Positions 37,701 to 43,992 of a DNA stretch of 64,000 nt are shown here, one piece after another. The position numbers and the translations under genes are program-made. The notes beneath the pieces were generated by a model. The model saw only the letters and a program-made list of their open reading frames with translations. It made no database searches and was not told the origin of the DNA. Each line of letters starts with the position of its first letter. The first letter of the stretch is position 1. Location: contig CBDDGS010000055.1 of NCBI GenBank assembly GCA_965227935.1, positions 682,001-746,000 of the forward strand, read 5' to 3'. Origin of the DNA: JAWPMT01 sp965227935 (lineage in GTDB: Bacteria > Bacteroidota > Bacteroidia > Cytophagales > Cyclobacteriaceae).

Positions 37701-39452
37701 ATCAATTCTTTTGATCAGGAAGGCACCTACCATGTGGAGGTGACGAATGCACAGTTCGAAGGCGTGACACTGGTCACGACAGACATTGAGCTGAGGGTAA
37801 GCTCATTGGAGCGTGATCGAGAGTCACTACTGGCACTCTACAATGCCACCGGTGGGGATAACTGGACTAATGGTGCTGATTGGCCGAACAATCCTAATAT
37901 CGAGACATGGGAAGGTGTGACGGTCAGTGGCAATCGGGTGATCGCGTTGATGTTGAAGAACAGTAACCTGGTAGGGGAAGTACCTGATGCGATTTTGGAT
38001 ATCGTCAATTTGGAGTTCCTGGACCTTGCCCAAAATTCTATCACACGCCTGCCGGACTTGAGGGGATTGGAAGAGCTTGTCGCCCCTGATGTTTCAGAGA
38101 ATATGCTCGATTTCGATGATCTGGAGCACAATATAGATATTCCGACAATTAGCTATTTAAACCAACGCCCACCGGAAGGCACCGAAGTACGTCTGCGAAA
38201 AGGCTCCGACTACCTGGTATCGGCTGACGTCGGAGGGACCGCCAACGTCTATCAGTGGTTTTTTGAGGGAGTTGCGGTGAGTGAGAAGATAGCGGGTGCC
38301 GAGTCAGCCAGCTACTTCATTGAGCATCTCGACTATGACAAGATGGGCGTATACACCGCACATGTGAGCAATCAAATGGTCCCTAACCTTACAGTGACAA
38401 GTGCTCCACAGACCATACTGGCAGTGGTGGACATGAAATTTTCACCTTCTTACAGGGATATTGACAATGACACAGCGCCTCTGGATGAAGGGCAAGGCTT
38501 TTTGCTCAAGGTAACGGAGCCTGGTATGCCCTTTGACACGCTGGCAGATCCTGAGGTCACATCGGAAGGTCTCATTTTCGAGGACGTTGTCCTGGGCGAT
38601 TACCTCATTGCTTTGAGGACAGACACTCTACTTATTCGTAGCAAGAACAGTCGCACAGACTCCGTTCGCTTACTGCCGACCTACTACAAGAGCACGTTCC
38701 TTTGGGAGGAGGCTGATACCCTGCGAGTCAGAGATGAGGTGGATGCTGATCTGCGAATGCAACAAAGACCGACGAATGTAGCAGTCGGCCGCAATGAAGT
38801 GAGCCTGTTGGTTGAGTCTGACTTTGCGGAGGATATCGAAGGGGAGTCGCGTATTCAAACTCGCAGGAAGGTGAAGAGAGCCGGCTGCTCGCTTCGAAGA
38901 AGGCGACGTGCCACAGGAGGTCGTGGAGCGAATGAGGCCGGGGATGAATACGAACTCATTGCTTATAAGGAAACCGACGATAACGGCCGGGTGACCTTCG
39001 GTGATCTTCCTGATGGTGACTATCGATTGAGCATAGAGTACCCGGGTATACCCATGGACCCTAACTCCTTCATTGAGTTCCAAATTGGAGAAGGTGGTCT
39101 TGAGCAGACTTCTTTGACCCTTGAGGCAACCGTTGACGAGACGGGTATAGCGGTGCAACTGGTAAATATCCTGACGGTAGCCAAAGAGTACTTTACCGAG
39201 ATCGATGTTTATCCCAACCCCGCTGATCGCGACCTGAACATTTCCTACAAGGGCCTCAAAAGCGACGATGTAGCGGCCCAGCTGGTGGATCTGCAAGGAA
39301 GGTTGATCATGGAGCAGCCGTTGGTCCGCAGCATGGAGAGCGTGATGACGCTCGATGTCAGCGCCGTGAAGAAAGGCATATACCTCTTACGACTTGTGGA
39401 TCCGAGCCATGCCAAGGGATTCCTCGTCTATAAGGTACGTGTCGACAGATAA
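28767..39452 (+). CDS. Giant T9SS-exported adhesin 4 with about 24 Ig-like domains
   Basis: The chosen start gives 3561 aa with a signal peptide (MRKILFLLFLLGAFTVGWTQS). A start at 28692 would prepend 25 residues that do not look like a signal. The SBBP-like beta-propeller spans about 20-460. One diverged Ig-like domain is followed by about 21 units of 90 residues at 557-2447 (core NDQTPxLxGTVDDxxATISVNVDGSDYPATNNG), then three more diverged ones. After these come FN3, LRR, Ig-like, LRR, Ig-like, the CnaB-like domain with the Cys/Arg motif at 3365-3386, and the T9SS tail (IDVYPNPADRDLNI). It has the longest stalk of the family and well diverged repeats, so it is probably older or under selection for sequence diversity. 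A nitroreductase gene starts 53 bp after the stop with no terminator between. Confidence 0.9.
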   Translation: MRKILFLLFLLGAFTVGWTQSREWSFAIGDNSAQTANDAAIDNNGNISVVGHFLGDVDFDPGAGESRYNASSIQTGYLASYASNGDHKFSVALTSSTSATVSAVAVDANGDIFIAGTFENTLNLPGVTSLSNTGMAAFVAKYDTISDEFDWAEKIDFGEDVIVGDIDTDGTDAYVIGHYDVGGSARNEIFVRKFNGTTGGAPLISASYTGSQDDFGCGIVVPSSGDHYFIAGSYKVFVDFGNGVSLSGGSMWEGYLAKFEKSDGDAVDAIAVAGTSDTKTDAITLDSDGDLWIGGRFTNFVTPPGGTQLAGPGSMEDLFFAKYDNALNFVRSGVLGATGDDVLTDLEVDVANRLYIVGQFANTMDLDPGATTDSKTAAGTDLFVSILDTDGGYRMGFQIGGTSSIVAPDGLGVISSEKWVLHGSFDNSNVDFDPDGDTHTMTHAGNGDMFVVQLTAPDITGPIPPTVNPLVTVDQTPQLTGTYDDSDGTLTQVEVNGQTYLSSGSDLTVNAGSWTLDIPIADALPEGVYDVTMTAEDPITNPTVEVAVGALDVDLTAPTVAITPLTTNDQTPQLEGTVDDNTATISVNVDGSNYPATNNGDGSWTLADNIITTLAENTYEVVVTATDVVGNSDVDPSSNELVIDLTAPIVTVDPVLSKIPRPALSGTVNDNAATINVHVDGSDYPATNNGDGTWSLAQNTIAPLSEGTYELTITATDVAGNAGVDGSSNELEIDLTDPVVSINPLETFDQTPQLVGSIDDNTATISVNVDGSDYPATNNGDGTWTLADNTVATLAEATYDVVVTATDPAGNEGQDATADELIIDITSPVVTISALITNDQTPALSGSVDDNTATISVNVDGSDYPATNNGDGTWILADNTVSSLLEATYEVTVTATDVAGNDGVDATSNELTVDLTAPTVTVTSLETNNQRPALSGTVNDNDATISVNVNSSDYPATNNGDGTWSLAEDIIAPLIAGTYEVTVTATDLASNSDTDATSNELIIDLTAPAVSVDALEINDQTPELTGTVNDNSASISVNVDGSDYPATNNGDGTWTLADNTVASLAAATYEVTVTATDLAGNAGTDATSNELIIDLTAPTVSVNARETNDQTPELTGSVNDNAATISVNVDGSDYPATNNGDGTWTLADNTIASLAAATYELTITATDVAGNNGTDATSNELVVDLTAPTVAINVLVTKNQRPELTGSIDDPLATIVAEVNSITYPATNNGDGTWTLAENTIAPLPEAIYSVDVTATDVASNVGTESTSNELTIDLTGPTVTINTLITNDQTPEMDGAVDDPAATISVNVDGSDYPATNNGDGSWTLADNTVATIAEGVYEVIVTATDVADNAESDATTDELEIDITNPTVTVTGVSTSNTSPSLSGTLSELTSSVTITVDGNNYPASTATEALWTLDAGTITPALGNGTYEVSVSVTDLAGNIGTDGTSNELIIDTSAPTVTIDVLVTMDVTPELTGTVSDPAATINVNVDGSDYGATNNGDGTWTLADNTITTLSEGIYNVVVTATDVSSNEGTDATSNELTIDLTDPVVTIDALVTNDQTPPLSGTIDDPDATISILVDGNGYPATNNGDGTWTIADDVVATLAEATWEVSATATDLAGNAGVDATNNELRIDITDPAVTITALVTNDQTPQLSGTVDDPIATININVNSADYPATNNGDGTWTLADNTIATLGEAIYEVTVTATDDADNAGVDITSNELEIDLTAPSVTVTALETNDQTPQLDGTVDDPAATISVNVDGADYPATNNGDGTWTLADNTVTSLSAGTFEITVTATDNVGNDGFDGSSNELIIDLTAPIVAINPEETNDQTPALGGTVNDPNATINVNVDGGDYAATNNGDGTWTLADNVIASLAEGIFEVTVTATDIAGNPGIDGSSNELDIDLTAPIVTVTALVTKDQTPELTGTVDDPLASVSINVNGSDYGATNNGDGTWTLVDNTVASLPEATYEVVATSTDIAGNVGIDGTSNELEIDITAPLVTILPVETNDQTPALGGTVDDAAATISVNVDGSDYPATNNGDGTWTLADNTIVSLSAGTYEVVVTATDIADNDGVDGTDNELIIDLTPPSITVNPAETNDQTPELSGTVDDPLATININVDGSDYAATNNGDGTWTLADNTVASLGNGIYNVAATATDVAGNDGNDATNNELTIDLIAPAVTITALTINDLRPPLDGTVDDPLATISVNVNGNDYAATNNGDGTWGLDDNTIAPLSQTTYEVVITATDVAGNDGFDATSNELVIDLTPPAVSVASTVTNDQTPQLGGTVDDPNASISVNVDGSDYPATNNGDGTWTLPDNSTAGIGEGIYEVTITATDIAGNPANDATTEELEIDLTPPTVTVVSFETNDATPALNGTVDDLTATISVNVDGSDYPATNNGNGTWTLADNTIASLPEATYEVVVTATDVANNPGTDATANELVIDVTAPVVTVNVVATMDDTPELSGTIDDGAATISVNVNGSDYAATNLGATWAAIVTNPLPEANYEVVATATDEAGNIGTDATANELEVDLTAPVVTIDPLSSSDNTPELTGTVDDTNSTVVVTVDGENYTATVVGTDWSVVVTSALIDGTYNVVVNATDAVGNVGTDGSSDELVLSGTSVTPTVTITPVATFDFTPPLSGEVDDADATIEVSIDGADYTATNNGDGTWILADDIIAALDVDTYDVIVSATSLSSLVGTDNTGDELQILPAATTLNDPTDINVGSFKVAWETLDGGVDSYILEVSEEEDFSSILASYQRQETDDPFVVVTGLQYARTYYARAQVQYNSSDLSEYSNSVNATTLSNPSTELDSLALVALYDETGGGDWTEGTNWKADRLDSWFGVTVVDGRVVGLDLPNNNLTGAILNVAAGLDLLEDLDLSNNDLTGIGDLTPLVGLTTVDVSGNRLSFGHFQNIVATGAALTLDNQGELLEPISILLEQGSPYTFDREISGSGNEYQWFKNGELIAQTNPTFELDINSFDQEGTYHVEVTNAQFEGVTLVTTDIELRVSSLERDRESLLALYNATGGDNWTNGADWPNNPNIETWEGVTVSGNRVIALMLKNSNLVGEVPDAILDIVNLEFLDLAQNSITRLPDLRGLEELVAPDVSENMLDFDDLEHNIDIPTISYLNQRPPEGTEVRLRKGSDYLVSADVGGTANVYQWFFEGVAVSEKIAGAESASYFIEHLDYDKMGVYTAHVSNQMVPNLTVTSAPQTILAVVDMKFSPSYRDIDNDTAPLDEGQGFLLKVTEPGMPFDTLADPEVTSEGLIFEDVVLGDYLIALRTDTLLIRSKNSRTDSVRLLPTYYKSTFLWEEADTLRVRDEVDADLRMQQRPTNVAVGRNEVSLLVESDFAEDIEGESRIQTRRKVKRAGCSLRRRRRATGGRGANEAGDEYELIAYKETDDNGRVTFGDLPDGDYRLSIEYPGIPMDPNSFIEFQIGEGGLEQTSLTLEATVDETGIAVQLVNILTVAKEYFTEIDVYPNPADRDLNISYKGLKSDDVAAQLVDLQGRLIMEQPLVRSMESVMTLDVSAVKKGIYLLRLVDPSHAKGFLVYKVRVDR
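30435..36107 (+). repeat. About 21 tandem 270-bp diverged coding repeats
   Basis: Units encode 90-residue Ig-like domains. The total length is 3 bp more than 21 x 270, consistent with one 91-residue unit; the tenth (NPTVTVTGVSTSNTSP) is clearly atypical. Unlike the arrays of adhesins 2 and 3, the units differ at many residues, so homogenisation is weak here. Confidence 0.92.
38859..38924 (+). other. Invariant Cys/Arg-rich motif in adhesin 4
   Basis: Encodes the same 22 residues, 175 residues before the C-terminus, with codons different from those of the other copies. Confidence 0.85.
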
Positions 39453-39505
39453 TTCTTCTCCCAGCTGATAGCAGATGAGAATCTGCCTATAAGCATCTTT
39501 GCGGG

Positions 39506-40093
39506 ATGAACTTTGACGTAAGTGAAGTATCGCGTCTGATCAGGACGCGTCGCTCGATCTATCCAGCCATGTACTCCGGCGAAGAAGTGGATGATGCTGT
39601 CATCAACCAGATGCTGGAAAATGCCAACTGGGCGCCGACCCACGGTCTGAGTGAGCCCTGGCGATTTGTCGTCTTCAAAGGGGACGGGATCAAGAAGCTC
39701 GCGGATTTTCAGTCCAATATGTATAAGACCCGAGCCGAACGAGAAGGGACCTTTGATCAGGTCAAATTCGACAAATTGGCAAAAAAGCCTCTGCTTGCCT
39801 CACATATAATTGCTATTGGGATGAAGCGTCCCGAGAACAAAAAATTTCCAGAAATAGAAGAGGTAGAGGCCGTGGCGTGCGCTGTGCAGAACATGTACCT
39901 GACTGCCACGGCCTCTGAAGTCGGGTGCTACTGGGGAAGTGGCGGCATCACCTATTGGGAAGAAGCCAAGGACTTCTTTGGACTGGGACCGGATGATCGA
40001 TTGCTGGGGTTCATGTACATAGGCATGCCGAAAGGCAATTGGCCCGAAGGTCGCCGAAGACCCATTTCCGAAAAAGTTCGCTGGGTTCAGTAA
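39506..40093 (+). CDS. Nitroreductase family protein (FMN-dependent, YdjA-like)
   Basis: The 195-aa product has the nitroreductase N-terminal signature: RTRRSIYPAMYSGEEVDDAVINQMLENANWAPTHG split over residues about 11-45, followed by EPWRFVVFKG. The central part ends with NMYLTATASEVGCYWGSGG and LLGFMYIGMP, typical of the compact YdjA-like branch that binds FMN and uses NAD(P)H. The natural substrate cannot be told from sequence. It follows adhesin 4 by 53 bp without an obvious terminator and converges on the methyltransferase gene, overlapping it by 7 bp at their 3' ends. It may or may not belong to the polyketide cluster. Confidence 0.88.
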   Translation: MNFDVSEVSRLIRTRRSIYPAMYSGEEVDDAVINQMLENANWAPTHGLSEPWRFVVFKGDGIKKLADFQSNMYKTRAEREGTFDQVKFDKLAKKPLLASHIIAIGMKRPENKKFPEIEEVEAVACAVQNMYLTATASEVGCYWGSGGITYWEEAKDFFGLGPDDRLLGFMYIGMPKGNWPEGRRRPISEKVRWVQ

Positions 40094-40782
40094 ACCAGGC
40101 GCCAGCGGAAGGCCCACTTCCATCGCAGGTGGTACTGTGAGATGGACGCTTTGTGGAGAATCTCCTTCAGTTCTGACCTTCGAAAGCCTCGTGCTACAGA
40201 CAGCGCGGCATCATGTCTGACCATTTCGGAGCGAGAGAATGCTTTCGTGAGCCACAAAATGCTGTAGTAAGCCAGGTTGTGGCGGTGAAGGTCATTGATG
40301 ATGACCTGCTTTTCCGTTTGCCTTCTGAACAGACTGAAAAGTCGTATTAGCTGTTCATCAGAGAAATGGTGTGTAAAGAGGCAGCAATGGAGGATATCGC
40401 ATTTCAGGGACTCAAATTCCTCCTCCAGAATGTTGACACACCGAAAGGTGATCTCGGGATAGTCCTCACAATTTCGGCGCGCGTATTCGACAATCGAATT
40501 ATTGGCGTCGATCCCCAGGAACTGTACGTTTTTCTTGTGCTTTCGACACCACTTGGCAAGAGCGATGAGAATATCTCCTCCCCCACAGCCGAGGTCCATG
40601 AATTTTATAGGTCCTTGACTATTGCCAATGGCGCGGATAAATGCTTTAACGCTGATTTGATCCCCACCCAACCACTTGTTGATCGTATTGAGCTCACGCA
40701 GTGTTTGGTCGACAACGGGCCCACTACATTCCAGGTCGTCCATTATTTCTACAGCAGTAGAGCGCCGGGACAGATCAGGCAT
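40087..40782 (-). CDS. Class I SAM-dependent methyltransferase of the type III PKS cluster
   Basis: The 231-aa product carries a class I methyltransferase motif I at 63-70 (DLGCGGGD), an acidic strand-2 end (FLGIDANNS) and a motif II-like CDILHCCLFTHHFSDEQL. It has no signal or membrane segment. Its start overlaps the 3' end of the polyketide synthase gene by 8 bp, so the two are almost certainly co-translated. In Streptomyces, a type III PKS, a methyltransferase and a flavoprotein together make methylated phenolic lipids (srs operon). By analogy this enzyme may methylate the polyketide-derived ring. That role is inference from context. Confidence 0.85.
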   Translation of the reverse strand: MPDLSRRSTAVEIMDDLECSGPVVDQTLRELNTINKWLGGDQISVKAFIRAIGNSQGPIKFMDLGCGGGDILIALAKWCRKHKKNVQFLGIDANNSIVEYARRNCEDYPEITFRCVNILEEEFESLKCDILHCCLFTHHFSDEQLIRLFSLFRRQTEKQVIINDLHRHNLAYYSILWLTKAFSRSEMVRHDAALSVARGFRRSELKEILHKASISQYHLRWKWAFRWRLVY

Positions 40783-41896
40783 TCTGTGACACGGTTAGCA
40801 GCATACTTTCCATAGTCAAGCCAGGGCCAAAGGCAAAGCTGAGGATGTGCTCCCCATCATCCGCAGCATCCAGACCTTCCATGATATGCTGTAGCACAAA
40901 CAACACAGACGGAGAAGACATGTTACCGTAATGTTTCATGACATGGCGGGCCGGTGCATTGTCCTCAGGTTTGAGGGACAATTCTTCCTCGATGACATCG
41001 AGGATCTTTCGACCTCCAGGGTGGATAGCATACCGTGAGATCTCACTCAAGGGCACGTCCATTTTCGTCAATAGTCGGTGAGTGAGTTCTGAGATGCCAC
41101 CCTTGATGTGCGTGGGCACTTCTGCCGTGAGCTTCATTTCAAATCCGAAGTCCCGAATGTACCAGCCCATGTCCTCTCTGCCGTCCAGGTACAGATCACT
41201 ATAGAATGCATCCATCTTCAAGGACGGCACAGATGGGTCGTTTCCGACGAGAACCGCTGCCGCGCCATCTCCAAAAAGCGCATTGGAGACCATGGCATCT
41301 TCCGAGGAACACTTTTGTAAGTGAATACTGCAGAGCTCCACAGCGACAATGAGCACTGTACTTGTAGGTTCCGATCTTACAATCTTATCAGCCGCTTTCA
41401 AGGCATTGAAGGCCGCGTAGCAACCCATGAAGTTGATCGCAGTCCTTTCGATATCCGTCGGTAGATCCAGCGTCTGCACCAGATCAATATCAAGCCCGGG
41501 AGCATACATCCCGGTGCAGCTCACGGCAATCAAGTGCGTGATATTTGAAGGGCGACGTCCGTACCTCCCGAAGCAGTCAAGCGCTGCGTTTTTGCCTAGC
41601 TCAACAGCGTGTTGTTGATACACCGACATCCTGTTTTCGGTAGTCGGCTCTGGGGCGTGAGCGTTGTCAGGGAAGAGTTGAAATCTTGGGGACGGTGTTG
41701 TAAAATCGGGTAGGACCGAATACCTTGTCTCTATCCCGCTGAGATTGTAGAGTACCTGCAGTTTACGCGAGAGATTGCGATCCAAATCCAGGTATTTTGC
41801 CATGAATTGCGCGAGCTCAGACTGCTGCGCTTTATGCCGTGGAACGGCCGTGCCAATGGACAAAATGCTAGGGGACATAAGGGCGTAAGATATCAA
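40775..41896 (-). CDS. Type III polyketide synthase (chalcone/stilbene synthase-like)
   Basis: The 373-aa product has the length and fold signatures of a type III PKS. The Cys-His-Asn triad is visible as C159 (NFMGCYAAFNALK), H292 (YAIHPGGRKI) and N325 (HYGNMSSPSV), and the C-terminal GFGPG-like loop appears as SFAFGPGLTME. Bacterial relatives condense an acyl-CoA starter with malonyl-CoA to give pyrones, resorcinols or related phenols. A second Met at residue 7 (MSPSILSIGTAVP) is an equally good start. The gene overlaps the methyltransferase downstream and is divergent from the UbiA gene, with about 40-57 bp between starts. Product class is inferred; starter unit and ring type cannot be read from sequence alone. 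Confidence 0.92.
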   Translation of the reverse strand: MISYALMSPSILSIGTAVPRHKAQQSELAQFMAKYLDLDRNLSRKLQVLYNLSGIETRYSVLPDFTTPSPRFQLFPDNAHAPEPTTENRMSVYQQHAVELGKNAALDCFGRYGRRPSNITHLIAVSCTGMYAPGLDIDLVQTLDLPTDIERTAINFMGCYAAFNALKAADKIVRSEPTSTVLIVAVELCSIHLQKCSSEDAMVSNALFGDGAAAVLVGNDPSVPSLKMDAFYSDLYLDGREDMGWYIRDFGFEMKLTAEVPTHIKGGISELTHRLLTKMDVPLSEISRYAIHPGGRKILDVIEEELSLKPEDNAPARHVMKHYGNMSSPSVLFVLQHIMEGLDAADDGEHILSFAFGPGLTMESMLLTVSQNA

Positions 41897-41935
41897 CTAA
41901 ATAACCAATGGATTTCGCTTCCTGTTAGCTGTTAA

Positions 41936-42805
41936 ATGAAAAAATCCACCTTTCTGCACCTTCGAATACCCTTCTCCATCTTCCTGTTGCCCGTATTCCT
42001 ATTTGCAGTTGCCGTGTTGAATGCGTCCGTAAATGTTGATCTTGTTTTGTCCTTCTTCATTCTGCACTTACTCATCTACCCGGCGTCCAATGGCTATAAT
42101 TCATACTTTGACAAGGATGAAGGCAGTATCGGAGGTCTCAAAACTCCACCACGAGTGTCAGTAGAGCTTTACCGCGTGGCACTTGCGATGGACGTTGTGG
42201 GTACATGCCTGGCCTTGTTCATTTCATGGCAGTTCGCGGTGATGATTGTTATCTACGGACTCGTGTCCAAGGCCTATAGTCATCCATCGGTGCGTCTGAA
42301 AAAGTACCCAATTGTCGGTTGGTTAGCAGCTGGTATTTTCCAGGGTTATTTCACTTTCCTGATGACGGTGATGGCCCTGTCAGACTTGACCTATTCTGAG
42401 ATCTTCCAGCCATCCATACAGTATCCAGCAATACTCTCGTCCCTTTTGCTTTTTGGTTCCTATCCGATGACGCAGGTATACCAGCATGATGAAGATAATA
42501 AGCGAGGAGATCGCACCATCAGTATCATCCTTGGGATAGAAGGGACTTTTTTCTTCACAGCTGTCTTCTTTACGCTATCTGTTGTGGGGTTTTGGCATTA
42601 TTTCCTCACCTACACGGAGAGTGGTTTACAACGATCGTTGATTTTTCAGTTGTGCTTGATGCCCGTGCTGATCTTCTTTCTGCGGTGGTTTTTCCAAGTA
42701 CGTAAAGATCATCTCAATGCAGACTTTGAGCGGACGATGCGGCTAAACTGGCTGTCCTCGCTTGTCTTCAACTTCTTTTTTGCAGGCTGGTGGATGTTCG
42801 GCTGA
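41936..42805 (+). CDS. UbiA family prenyltransferase
   Basis: The 289-aa integral membrane protein has about eight or nine hydrophobic segments and both Asp-rich motifs of UbiA enzymes: NSYFDKDEG (N55, D59, D61) and DEDNKRGDRT (D185, D187, D192), which bind the Mg-diphosphate of the prenyl donor. The family transfers isoprenoid chains to aromatic acceptors. Next to a type III PKS the likely acceptor is the polyketide-derived phenol. The gene is divergent from the PKS gene and convergent with the oxidoreductase gene, with only 2 bp between stop codons. Confidence 0.88.
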   Translation: MKKSTFLHLRIPFSIFLLPVFLFAVAVLNASVNVDLVLSFFILHLLIYPASNGYNSYFDKDEGSIGGLKTPPRVSVELYRVALAMDVVGTCLALFISWQFAVMIVIYGLVSKAYSHPSVRLKKYPIVGWLAAGIFQGYFTFLMTVMALSDLTYSEIFQPSIQYPAILSSLLLFGSYPMTQVYQHDEDNKRGDRTISIILGIEGTFFFTAVFFTLSVVGFWHYFLTYTESGLQRSLIFQLCLMPVLIFFLRWFFQVRKDHLNADFERTMRLNWLSSLVFNFFFAGWWMFG

Positions 42806-42807
42806 AG

Positions 42808-43926
42808 CTAGGTGAATGGCTCGCCATGTGTCTGGGCCATCAGCATTTTCGCAATGGGTCGTACGGTCTTACCCAGCACCACGGCAAAGCCGCTTGATTT
42901 CTTCCCGCCGAAAAGGCGCTGTATGCTTCGTCCACTTGCTAGCCTGAACCCAAACTTGCGCCGCCACTGGTGATCATAGGCCTGCTGCACTTGCTTGCGC
43001 TGTGCGATCGTCTGGTATCCGTATCGGGCCACATTGTCTGCCAGCAATTTGGAGCCATGGATAGCCATGGCCATACCATTACCGCACAGCGGAGTGATCA
43101 TTCCCGCGGCGTCTCCTACCATGATGATGCCCCGGAAGACAGGTTCCTTGGCTTCAAAGGTGATTTCGTTGATCACCTCAGGCTGATCTAGAAGGAAATC
43201 AGCATTCTGGAAGATATCTCTCAGCCATGGGTTGCGATGGAGTACAGCTGCCTCCATGTCGGGAATGTTGCCGTAGGCTCTTAGTTGGCTTCTCTCACTC
43301 AGGTAGCACAGGTTGTACCGGTCACCCTCTACTTTATTGATACCGCAGTAGCCGCCAGGGAAGTTGTGCAGGGCGACGGTATCATCGGAAAAATCACTCT
43401 TTACGTGATACTTTATGCCCACATATGGCGAGCGCCGCTTCATAAATGATCGGTCGAGGGACTTGTCGAGGGTGGAGCGTTTGCCAAATGCTCCTATTAC
43501 CAGCTTACCAGATATACGTTTCCCATCTTGCCGTGAGACACTCATCAGATCGTCTTCGTCCTGGACATCATTGACAGCGTTGCCGTCCATCACTTGCACT
43601 CCTCTACTGCGGAGTTTTTCTACCAACCAGTGATCCCACGCATATCGGCTGATACCAAAGCCGCCAAGATCCAGATCCATATCCAGGGACTTGCCTCCTA
43701 CGGAGGTTAGTTTGAATTTATCAATCAGTGCCGGGCCTAATTCGTGTGGGAATAGGCCCCGATGTTCCAAGAAGGGGATGACTTCATTAGAAACGTACTC
43801 GCCGCATACCCTATGGAAGGGGTACTTTTTTCGCTCGATCAACACCACTTCCAGACCTAAATCGCGCAGTTGCCAGGCGGAAAAGATTCCGGCCAGGCCT
43901 CCGCCGATCACAATTGCATCAACCAT
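42808..43926 (-). CDS. FAD-dependent oxidoreductase (geranylgeranyl reductase / aromatic hydroxylase family)
   Basis: The 372-aa product has the N-terminal FAD-binding GxGxxG (IGGGLAGIFSAWQL, residues 7-20), an ERKKYPFHRVCGEYVS segment typical of the geranylgeranyl reductase-like branch, and the second FAD motif VGDAAGMITPLCGNGMAMA about 272-290. The family includes prenyl-chain reductases and ring hydroxylases. In this cluster it could reduce the prenyl tail or hydroxylate the ring to a quinol. Choosing between these needs biochemistry. It is on the PKS strand but separated from it by the oppositely oriented UbiA gene. Confidence 0.87.
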   Translation of the reverse strand: MVDAIVIGGGLAGIFSAWQLRDLGLEVVLIERKKYPFHRVCGEYVSNEVIPFLEHRGLFPHELGPALIDKFKLTSVGGKSLDMDLDLGGFGISRYAWDHWLVEKLRSRGVQVMDGNAVNDVQDEDDLMSVSRQDGKRISGKLVIGAFGKRSTLDKSLDRSFMKRRSPYVGIKYHVKSDFSDDTVALHNFPGGYCGINKVEGDRYNLCYLSERSQLRAYGNIPDMEAAVLHRNPWLRDIFQNADFLLDQPEVINEITFEAKEPVFRGIIMVGDAAGMITPLCGNGMAMAIHGSKLLADNVARYGYQTIAQRKQVQQAYDHQWRRKFGFRLASGRSIQRLFGGKKSSGFAVVLGKTVRPIAKMLMAQTHGEPFT

Positions 43927-43992
43927 TAGGGCACTCAGTTTCTAAGGAGAAACAAGATAGGACTCGAAAAGGATTATGGAAAAAGCGTAGAA

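Noticed and set aside
40366..40815. 149-codon plus-strand frame
   Set aside because: It is antisense to the methyltransferase gene, whose SAM-binding motif is unambiguous.
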